Assembly (NCBI GenBank): GCA_016715945.1
Contig: JADJXJ010000001.1
Span: forward strand, 1-64,000
Source of the DNA: Bacteroidota bacterium
GTDB taxonomy: Bacteria; Bacteroidota; Bacteroidia; Bacteroidales; F082
Length of the DNA: 64,000 nt
Reading direction: 5' to 3'
The notes under the pieces were generated by a model, which did no database searches, was not told the DNA's origin, and was given only the letters and a program-made list of their open reading frames with translations. Positions within the stretch are counted from its first letter, which is position 1. Every line of letters starts with the position of its first letter. This document shows, piece by piece, positions 1-10,800 of the stretch. A program made the position numbers and the translations under genes.

Positions 1-1108
1 GTGGCCATTGCAGGTTGGCAAAGGTGATCTCCGGATCAGGCGGGGTGGTGGTGACCGTCAGCACACCCGAAGGACTGCTGTTGGCATCCCACGGCCCGTT
101 GAGTCCGCCATAGACAAAGGGCTGGTCAAGGTATTGGTAACGTGTGGCGTAATAGTACGTGCCCTCAGGTAATTAGCGAACCAATCTCCGCCACAAAGCG
201 GTCGTTGTTGCCCACGGCACCGTCGTAGGTAGCCGGAACCCAGTTGGTCCAGGTGTTGGGGTTGGTATTTTCGGAAGCATAGCCCACCCAGGCTTGCAGT
301 CCGGGGGTCAGGTTGCCTGAGCCGGTGGTATTTTCTATCCACACCTGGCCAAAGACGGAGAAGTTCTGACCCGGGGTGATGGTACCTGAGGCCGGTCCCT
401 GCAGGTTGGCCCATCCGATGGAAGGCACCGGGAGGCGTACCGCTAACGGTGAGTACCCCGGAGACATTGGTGCTGCCATCCCAGAAGCCACCACCATCGT
501 TGGAGAAACCACCATAGACGAAGCTGCGGCCACCGATGAGGAAGCGTGAGGCGTAGTCATAGAGGCCTTCGGGCAGGTCATTGCCGATGGAGGCAGTATA
601 TTCCGGCCTGCCGGTAAAGCCCGAGATGCCGTTGTACGAAGCCGGTATCCAGTTGGTCCAGGTGGAAGGCGCCGTACCCGGAGCGCCATAGCCGATCCAG
701 GCCGAGAGTCCCTCATAACCCGAAGTGCCCAGGTTTACGCCCGTGGCTTGCACCTGGGCATACACCGTCACACTGCCGCCAACAGGGATGGAGGCGCTGG
801 GCGGCCATTGCAGGTTGGCAAAGGTGATCTCCGGATCAGGCGGGGTGGTGGTGACCGTCAGCACACCCGAAGGACTGCTGCCGGCATCCCACGGCCCGTT
901 GAGTCCGCCATAGACAAATGGCTGGTCAAGGTATTGGTAACGTGTGGCATAATAATAGGTTCCAACCTCAGTATTGAGCGAACCAATCTCCGCCACAAAG
1001 CGGTCGTTGTTGCCCACGGCACCGTCGTAGGTAGCCGGAACCCAGTTGGTCCAGGTGTTGGGGTTGGTATTTTCGGAAGCATAGCCCACCCAGGCTTGCA
1101 GTCCGGGG
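1..1108 (-). pseudogene. Frame-disrupted 3' continuation of the giant GH13 protein
   Basis: Downstream of position ~1108 the repeat-domain coding continues, but in shifting frames. (1) At 1105-1108 a run of four g replaces the five g found in intact sister units (-1). (2) At 430-432 a run of three g replaces two (+1). (3) Near 164-172 the loop sequence is two bases short compared with sister units and looks like a hybrid of two unit variants. Between these points the domain sequence is well preserved (GLQAWVGYASENTNPNTW, VPSIGWANLQGP, YYYATRYQYLDQPFVYGG). Either the gene end is genuinely decaying, or these are homopolymer or assembly errors near an unresolved repeat. Preserved codons between indels favour error or very recent damage. 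The gene leaves the window on the left, so its true C-terminus, probably with a sorting domain, is not visible. Confidence 0.75.
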
Positions 1109-4100
1109 TCGGGTTGCCTGAGCCGGTGGTGTTTTCTATCCACACCTGGCCAAAGACCGAGAAGTTCTGACCCGGGGTGATGGTTCCCGAGGCCGGTCCC
1201 TGCAGGTTGGCCCATCCGATGGAAGGTACCGGAGGCGTACCGTTTACGGTGAGTACCCCGGAGACATTGGTGCTGCCATCCCAGAATCCTCCGCCGGAAG
1301 CCGAGAAACCGCCATAGACAAAATTGCGGCCGCCGATGAGGAAGCGCGAGGCGTAGTCATAGAGGCCTTCGGGCAGTTCGCTGCCGATCGAGGCAGTATA
1401 TTCCGGCCTGCCGGTAAAGCCCGAGATGCCGTTGTACGAGGCTGGTATCCAGTTGGTCCAGGTGGAAGGTGCCGTACCCGGAGCACCATAGCCTATCCAG
1501 GCCGAGAGGCCCTCATAGCCTGAGGTGCCCAGGTTGACCCCTGTGGCTTGCACCTGGGCATAAACCGTCACGCTGCCGCCGACCGGGATGGACGCGCTGG
1601 GTGGCCATTGCAGGTTGGCAAAGGTGATCTCCGGATCGGGCGGGGTGGTGGTGACGGTCAGCACACCCGAAGGACTGCTGCCGGCATCCCATGGCCCGTT
1701 GAGTCCGCCATAGACGAAAGGCTGGTCAAGGTATTGGTAACGTGTGGCATAATAATAGGTTCCAACCGAGGTAATGAGCGAACCAATCTCCGCCACAAAG
1801 CGGTCGTTGTTGCCCACGGCACCGTCGTAGGTAGCCGGAACCCAGTTGGTCCAGGTGTTGGGGTTGGTATTTTCGGAAGCATAGCCCACCCAGGCCTGCA
1901 GTCCTGGGGTCGGGTTGCCTGAGCCGGTGGTATTTTCTATCCACACCTGGCCAAAGACGGAGAAGTTCTGACCCGGGGTGATGGTACCCGAGGCCGGTCC
2001 CTGCAGGTTGGCCCATCCGATGGAAGGTACCGGAGGCGTACCGCTTACGGTGAGTACCCCGGAGACATTGGTGCTGCCATCCCAGAAGCCACCACCATCG
2101 TTGGAGAAACCACCATAGACGAAGCTGCGTCCACCGATGAGGAAGCGCGAGGCGTAGTCGTACAGGCCTTCGGGCAGTTCGCTGCCGATGGAGGCAGTAT
2201 ATTCCGGCCTGCCGGTAAAGCCCGAGATGCCGTTGTAGGAAGCTGGTATCCAGTTGGTCCAGGTGGAAGGCGCCGTACCCGGAGCGCCATAGCCAATCCA
2301 GGCCGAGAGGCCCTCATAGCCTGAGGTACTAAGGTTTACGCCCGTGGCTTCCAGCTGGGCATAGACCGTCACGCTGCCGCCAACAGGGATGGAGGCGCTG
2401 GGCGGCCATTGCAGGTTGGCGAAGGTAATCTCCGGATCGGGCGGGGTGGTGGTGACGGTCAGCACACCCGAAGGACTGCTGCCGGCATCCCACGGCCCGT
2501 TGAGTCCGCCATAGACAAAGGGCTGGTCAAGGTATTGGTAACGTGTGGCGTAATAATAAGTTCCAACCGAGGTAATGAGCGAACCAATCTCCGCCACAAA
2601 GCGGTCGTTGTTGCCCACGGCACCGTCGTAGGTAGCCGGAACCCAGTTGGTCCAGGTGTTGGGGTTGGTATTTTCGGAAGCATAGCCCACCCAGGCTTGC
2701 AGTCCGGGCGTCGGGTTACCAGTGCCGGTTGTGTTTTCTACCCATACCTGGCCAAAGACCGAGAAGTTCTGACCCGGGGTGATGGTACCCGAGGCCGGTC
2801 CCTGCAGGTTGGCCCATCCGATGGAAGGCACCGGAGGCGTGCCACCCACGGTGAGTACCCCGGAGACATTGGTGCTGCCATCCCAGAATCCACCGCCGGA
2901 AGCCGAGAAACCGCCATAGACAAAATTGCGGCCGCCGATGAGGAAGCGAGAGGCGTAGTCATAGAGGCCTTCGGGCAGGTCGCTGCCGATGGAGGCAGTA
3001 TATTCCGGCCTGCCGGTAAAGCCCGAGATGCCGTTGTACGAGGCTGGTATCCAGTTGGTCCAGGTGGAAGGCGCCGTACCCGGAGCGCCATAGCCTATCC
3101 AGGCCGAGAGGCCCTCATAGCCCGAGGTGCCGAGATTCACCCCTGTGGCTTGTACCTGGGCATAAACCGTCACGCTGCCGCCGACCGGGATGGACGCGCT
3201 GGGCGGCCATTGCAGGTTGGCAAAGGTGATCTCCGGATCGGGCGGGGTGGTGGTGACCGTCAGCACACCCGAAGGACTGCTGTTGGCATCCCACGGCCCG
3301 TTGAGTCCGCCATAGACAAAGGGCTGGTCAAGGTATTGGTAACGTGTGGCGTAGTAGTACGTGCCCTCATTATTGATTAGCGAACCAATCTCCGCCACAA
3401 AGCGGTCGTTGTTGCCCACGGCACCGTCGTAGGTAGCCGGAACCCAGTTGGTCCAGGTGTTGGGGTTGGTATTTTCGGAAGCATAGCCCACCCAGGCTTG
3501 CAGTCCGGGGGTCGGGTTGCCTGAGCCGGTGGTATTTTCTATCCACACCTGGCCAAAGACGGAGAAGTTCTGACCCGGGGTGATGGTACCCGAGGCCGGT
3601 CCCTGCAGGTTGGCCCATCCGATGGAAGGCACCGGAGGCGTACCGCTAACGGTGAGTACCCCGGAGACATTGGTGGTGCCATCCCAGAAGCCACCACCAT
3701 CGTTGGAGAAACCACCATAGACGAAGCTGCGTCCACCGATGAGGAAGCGCGAGGCGTAGTCATAGAGGCCTTCGGGCAGGTCATTGCCGATGGAGGCGGT
3801 ATATTCCGGACGCCCGGTAAAGCCCGAGATGCCGTTGTACGAAGCTGGTATCCAGTTGGTCCAGGTGGAAGGCGCCGTACCCGGAGCGCCATAGCCGATC
3901 CAGGCCGAGAGGCCCTCGTAGCCCGAGGTGCCTAAATTCACGCCCGTGGCCTCCACCTGTGCATAGACCGTCACACTGCCGCCAACAGGGATGGAGGCGC
4001 TGGGCGGCCATTGCAGGTTGGCGAATGTGATCTCCGGATCGGGCGGGGTGGTGGTGACCGTCAGCACACCCGAAGGACTGCTGCCGGCATCCCAAGGCCC

Positions 4101-4806
4101 GTTGAGTCCGCCATAGACAAATGGCTGGTCAAGGTATTGGTAACGTGTGGCGTAGTAGTACGTGCCCTCATTATTGATTAGCGAACCAATCTCCGCCACA
4201 AAGCGGTCGTTGTTGCCCACGGCACCGTCGTAGGTAGCCGGAACCCAGTTGGTCCAGGTGTTGGGGTTGGTATTTTCGGAAGCATAGCCCACCCAGGCTT
4301 GCAGTCCGGGGGTCGGGTTGCCTGAGCCGGTGGTGTTTTCTATCCACACCTGGCCAAAGACCGAGAAGTTCTGACCCGGGGTGATGGTTCCCGAGGCCGG
4401 TCCCTGCAGGTTGGCCCATCCGATGGAAGGTACCGGAGGCGTACCGTTTACGGTGAGTACCCCGGAGACATTGGTGCTGCCATCCCAGAATCCTCCGCCG
4501 GAAGCCGAGAAACCGCCATAGACAAAATTGCGGCCGCCGATGAGGAAGCGCGAGGCGTAGTCATAGAGGCCTTCGGGCAGTTCGCTGCCGATCGAGGCAG
4601 TATATTCCGGCCTGCCGGTAAAGCCCGAGATGCCGTTGTACGAAGCCGGTATCCAGTTGGTCCAGGTGGAAGGTGCCGTACCCGGAGCACCATAGCCTAT
4701 CCAGGCCGAGAGGCCCTCATAGCCTGAGGTGCCCAGGTTGACCCCTGTGGCTTGCACCTGGGCATAAACCGTCACGCTGCCGCCGACCGGGATGGACGCA
4801 CTGGGC
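3..4806 (-). repeat. Six tandem copies of an 801-bp two-domain unit
   Basis: The landmark ggccattgcaggttgg recurs at 3, 803, 1603, 2404, 3205, 4006 and 4807. Four units are therefore exactly 801 bp (267 codons) and the two nearest the left edge are 800 bp. Each unit encodes two related but distinct ~130-residue beta-rich domains: type A (starts ITFANLQWPPSAS) and type B (starts SIGWANLQGPASG). Units are almost identical, with small exchanges such as NNE/TSV/NTE near the same loop, which suggests recent amplification or homogenisation. The array continues past position 1. Confidence 0.95.
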
Positions 4807-7800
4807 GGCCATTGCAGGTTGGCAAAGGTGATGCCCGGCGGTGGAGGGGTGCTGATGGTGAGTACACCACTGATGTTGGTAGTGCCATCCCAGAAGCCTC
4901 CGCCATCGGCCGACCATCCGCCATAGATAAATGGCTGGTCAGGCAGTTGGAAGCGGCTGGCATAGTAATAAGTTCCGGCAGGCAGGTTGCTGCCAATGGC
5001 AGCTGTGTATTCCGGTCGCCCGGTAAAGCTGCTGATGCCATTGTAAGTAGCTGGTATCCAGTTAGTCCATGTGTTTGGATGGGTATTGCTGCTGTGGTAT
5101 CCTATCCACACCAGCATTTCTTCGTAGCCATCCGGGCCTGGCGTCAGGTCCTGCACCTGCACCTGGGCATAAACGTTTACCGACTCACCTTCGATGAGTT
5201 CGGCGCTGGGTGGCCATTGCAGGTTGGCAAAGTTGTTGGCCGGGTCCCAGCCGGGATTGAGCAGGATGGTTATTTCGGTGGGCGAGTTGACGACGAAGCT
5301 TTGGTTTCCGGTGAGGTAACCGAATTTCGAGGCTGTGATGCTGTTGTTGCCGGGCAGCGCGAGGAATTGCGCCTGGCCATTGGTTCCGGTGAGGCGCGAT
5401 CCGGCATTTGCCAGCTGCACGAGGGCGTTGGCAATGGGTTGGTTGTTGGTGGCATCGCGCACGTTCACAATCAGGTTGTGCCAGGGTTTGGGAAGCGGGA
5501 CGCTGGTAAACACCCGGTAATCGCCCGGCCCAAAGAAGAAGGAGTGGGTGGCCGGATTGCTTACATTGATTACTTCGCCGCTGAAGTAGTCGTACCAGGT
5601 GCCGGGTTTGGTGAAATTGGGTATCATATCGAACCCGAATACCCCCATGTTGACGCAGATGACCACATCCATGCTCGGGTGGGTGATCCACATGCGTTTG
5701 CCCAATCCGCCCAGGTCATGGGCAAAATTGCCAAAGCGGAAGGCGTCGCTTCTGCGCAGGTCGGCCATACCGCGGATGACCCTGGCCACACGCTCACGTA
5801 CTGGATTGTCGAGGTAGTCCCAGCGGGGAGGTTTGGGTGCCGTGCGGTCGCCGCCATAAAAGATGCTGTAATCGTAACCCATCTCCTGGAACTGCCAGAT
5901 CATCTTCGGGCCGGGTATGCCCATGAAGAGCACCAGGGCCTGTTCCTGATGGCGGACGGCAGTGAGGCTGTCGCGCAGGTTGTACCATTGCGACTGGTTG
6001 CCGTAGGCCAAAGCCTCATACACCATGCGCTCCTCGTCGTGACTTTCCATGTAGTCGATCAGGTTGGGGAAATTCCAGCCACGTGTGCCATGGTAGGCCC
6101 AGGCCACATTGCTGTTGTTCTCCCAACCCATGGCCACCTGCTTGTAGTTGTAATGCATGGCGCTCCAGAGCATCATGCCGGCATTGGCCAGCACAGTTTC
6201 CTCGTCGTTGTTGGCAAAGTGCTCCAGAATCACATACGCATTGGGGTTCACCCATTTAATGTGGCCATAGTAATCCATCAGGATGTTGATGCGGCTCTGG
6301 TCGTATGCGTTCCATGCGCCCAGGTCGCCCCCGCTGAAATTCTGTGTAAGTCCTTTCGAGAGGTCGATGCGGAAGCCATCGACTTTGAATTCGGTGAGCC
6401 AGTATTGCAGAAAATCCTTGAAGAACTGACGGGTATGCGGGCTTTCGTGGTTGAAATCGTATCCCACACTGTAGGGGTGGGGCGACTGCTGGTTGAGCCA
6501 TGGATTGTTGGCTGCCGGGGCGCCGTAACCGCCATAGTTGGGGTCGAAATACATTTTTACAAACGGATTGAGCCCAAAGGCGTGGTTCATCACCACGTCC
6601 AGAATGACAGCCATGCCCCTTTGATGGGCCGCATCGATGAACTGCTTGTACGCATCGCGGGTACCGTAATACTTGTCGGTCGCGAAGAAGAAATTGGTCG
6701 AATAGCCCCAGCTGTTGTTGCCATCGAACTCCATGATGGGCATCAGCTGTATGGCATTGACGCCTATACTTTTAAGATAGTCGAGTTTTTCGATGGCCTC
6801 GATAATGGAACGGTTATCATTGAAATCGCGCACAAGCAGCTCGTAAATAAGCAGATCCGACTGGGTGTTGTTCAGGGCCGGTGGCACGAAGTTGGGCACC
6901 TGCCAGTTGTAAGGCGTACGACCTGGTTGGATGAGGGTCACTATACCTTCCGTTTTCCCAGTGGGATAGGGCTTCAGGTTGGGATATTTATTCGGCGAGA
7001 TCCAGGGGTCGTTCCATGGGTCGAGGATAAGTTCGGAATAAGGATCGGCCAGTCGCAGGGTGCCATCAATAAGGTACTGAAAACCATATTCTTCGCCTGG
7101 TGTCAGTCCGCTGATGGTGATCCAGTAATGTGTGCCGTCGGGGGTACGTTTCATGTATCCCTCATCGCTGATGGTCCAGTTGTTGAAGTCACCGATCACA
7201 TAGCTAAACTGCTTTTGCGCAATGGGGTCGTGAAGCACCAGGGTTACGGTGCTGTTGTCCACGTAGTTGATGCCTTTCTTTACGCCCGGCGGCAGATGTG
7301 CGATGCTGACAGCTCCCCTGACGTACACCTCCACGGAGTCGCGTACCGTGAGGCTGCCATTGCTGGCCACGGCTTTGATCCAGTTGGTGCCGGCGGGCAT
7401 CTGCTGGTACGAAACCTGGTAGGTCAGGTTGCCGGCAGTGGTCTGGCGAACCAGGGTGCTGTTGATGTAAAAACTCAGCTGGCTGTGGCCGTTGGCTTCG
7501 ATGCAAACCGGCAAGGTGGCCGAACTGCTAAGTAAGGTCTGCCGGGAAAGCGGATTGTTAAATTTGACGTTAAGTCCTGGTTGATAGAGTTTTACGTAGA
7601 TATCGCTTCCGTCGCTCTGCTTGTGTACCAGCCAGTTGCCCTGGGCATCGGCAGCTGCTGAACGAAAGACGAAGACCATCTTGAGGATTTGTTCATTAGC
7701 TGGCACCCCATAATAGGTGCGGGGGTTGGGGATGGTCAGGCTGTAGAGGTTGTCGCTCAGTCGCGAAAGCAAGGTCGAGGGACTGTTTTCACCCCAGCCG

Positions 7801-10800
7801 GTTTTGGTGTAGCGCCAGTCGGCATCGCTGCTGCTCAGGTTGGTGATGACAGCGGTATGCGCATACACATCACCGGTATAGTTCAGCAAGGCGCCATTGC
7901 CCTTTGTGGCGTCAAAATAAATGGTAACAGTCTGGTTTTGAACAGGGAACGAAGGAAGGGTGTAAACGACTCCCCTGAAGTCATCACAGTTGATGTTCAC
8001 GCCTACGGTGAGCACCCCGCTGAGGTTGGTGGTGCCGTTCCAGAATCCGCCTCCGCCACTGCTGTAGCCTCCATACACAAAGTCCTGATCCTGATATTTA
8101 AAGCGGGTGGCGTAATAATAGGTGCCGTTGGCGGGTATCAGCGAGCCGATGTCGGCCCTGAATTCGCTGTCGTTGCCCGAGGGACCGTTGAATGCCGCCG
8201 GAACCCAGTTGGTCCAGGTGTTGGGGTTGGTGTTGGCGCTGCTGTAACCCACCCAGGCCTGCAATCCGGCAGGCGCCACCGGCAGTCCGGTTACGCCGGG
8301 GATGAAGACCTTGCCATACACATTCAAGGTTTGCGAAGGCTCGATGGTGGCACTGGGCGGCCACTGCAGGTTGGCCCATGCGATGCTCGACTGCGGAGGT
8401 GCAGGTATGTTGTAAGTTGTTGTTCCTGAGATGTTTCCGTCAGCAGCTACATTCACCACCAGGTTAGGTCCCTGAATCAGCCAGACGCCATCGGGACTCC
8501 CGTCGTGCTGAATGGCGCCCCATTCGTAGCTTCCGGGGTTCAGGTTGAGGGTCAATGTCCACGTGTGGGCAGGTCCCTGCACCATGGGCACAGGATTCCA
8601 GCTGGTCATCTGACCCTTCAGGCGGATGTCGGTGTACGACTGTGTGCCATCCACCACAGTAAAAGTTACCGGATAGGTCAGCGGCGCAGAAGCCACCACA
8701 AGCGTGCCACTCACGTTGGTGTTTCCATTCCAGAATCCGCCCCCGCCGCTGCTGTAACCTCCGTACACAAAGGGTTGATTGTTCAGACTAAAGCGGGAAG
8801 CGTAGTAGTAAATTCCGTCAGTGTTGATCACCCCGCCAAGGTTGAAGCTGTATTCGTCATTGTTCCCCACATCACCGAGGTAAGCAGCCGGAACCCAGTT
8901 GGTCCAGCCGGATGGGTCGGTATTGGTGGAGCTGTAACCTATCCAGGCCTGCATGCCACTTGCCTGACCGGGCTGGTTGGTGATGCCGTCGGCATACACC
9001 TGGGCGTAAACGATAAATTCCTGACCGGGCTGGATGTTTCCATTGGGTGGCCATTGCAGGTTGGCCCAGGCGATGGGGGTGGGCGCCGCCACGCTCACGC
9101 TCACCGTCCAGTTTTTGGTGGTGGTGCCATCCTGAGCTGTCACAGTATAGACCACCGGACTGCTGAAGTTCTGACTCACCCCGCTGGCCGGGCTGATGGT
9201 GGCGCCTGTGGAGACGGTGATGGTGGGCGTGAGGCTGGTCACATTGGTGCCATGGGCCACCTCGATGCTCACGGTGGCCGCGCTGCTGTTGATGGTGGCC
9301 GGTGCGGTCTGTTCGGGCAGGCTGAAGCTGAGGATTTCGGCGGCATTGCTCAGCACCACAAAGGTAAACTGTGCACTGAACGGCCCGTTTTCAGTCATGC
9401 CCGGAATACCGGTACCGGTGATGGAGAAGAGGATCTTCACGTTGTAGGTACCCGGACTGAGGCCAGCTCCCAGGTCGATGGGGTCGCCGAAGCTGGCCCA
9501 GGTCTGGTCGCCGCCTCCGTCGTCGCTGGTCCAGCCCACATTGCGCACGGTATAGCTGGCCGGCTCAGGGTCGGAGGTGCTCCAAACCTTATAGTTGAAC
9601 TGCGCGCCGGTGACATCGCCTCCGGCAGCTTTCCAGGTCTTGATGCTGGCGCCTTTGAAGAGGAAGGCACTGATTGATCCGAAGTTCTGGCTGTGGAAGG
9701 CGCTGCCCTGCTGGGTGATGTCTGAGGTCTGTCCTGAATACCAGTAAGTTAAGGTTGGCAGGTTGACGCCCCCGTCGTCGCGCAGGCCATAGTTGGGCGG
9801 AGGAGGGGCCGCCACGCTCACGCTCACCGTCCAGTTTTTGGTGGTGGTGCCGTCCTGAGCTGTCACAGTATAGACCACCGGACTGCTGAAGTTTTGGGTC
9901 ACACCGCTGGCCGGGCTGATGGTGGCGCCGTTGGAAACGGTGATGATGGGCGTGAGGCTGGTCACATCGGTGCCATGGGCTACTTCGATGCTCACGGTGG
10001 CCGCGCTGCTGTTGATGGTGGCCGGTGCGGTTTGTTCGGGCAGGCTGAAGCTGAGGATTTCGGCGGCATTGCTCAGCACCACAAAGGTAAACTGTGCACT
10101 GAATGGCCCGTTTTCAGTCATGCCCGGAATACCGGTACCGGTGATGGAAAAGAGGATCTTCACGTTGTAGGTACCCGGACTGAGGCCAGCTCCCAGGTCG
10201 ATGGGGTCGCCGAAGCTGGCCCAGGTCTGGTCGCCGCCTCCGTCGTCGCTGGTCCAGCCCACGTTGCGCACAGTATAGCTGGCCGGCTCAGGGTCGGAGG
10301 TGTTCCAAACCTTATAGTTGAACTGCGCGCCGGTGACATCGCCTCCGGCGGCTTTCCAGGTCTTGATGCTGGCGCCTTTGAAGAGGAAGGCGCTGATTGA
10401 TCCGAAGTTCTGGCTGTGGAAGGCGTTGCCCTGCTGGGTGATGTCCGAAGCCTGTCCTGAATACCAGTAAGTTAAGGTTGGCAGGTTGACGCCCCCGTCG
10501 TCGCGCAGGCCATAGTTGGGTGGAGGAGGGGCCGCCACGCTCACGTTTACGGTCCAGTTTTTGGTGGTGGTGCCATCCTGAGCTGTCACAGTATAGACCA
10601 CCGGACTGCTGAAGTTCTGACTCACCCCGCTGGCCGGGCTGATGGTGGCGCCTGTGGAGACGGTGATGGTGGGCGTGAGGCTGGTTACATTGGTGCCATG
10701 GGCCACCTCGATGCTCACGGTGGCCGCGCTGCTGTTGATGGTGGCCGGTGCGGTCTGTTCGGGCAGACTAAAGCTGAGGATTTCGGCGGCATTGCTCAGC

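Noticed and set aside
748..9677. Long open frames on the + strand opposite the GH13 giant (for example 2409-3380, 4752-7535, 8505-9677)
   Set aside because: They are antisense shadows: the minus-strand frame has a signal peptide, GH13 motifs and repeated domains. The + frames have no recognisable domains and repeat only because the gene does.
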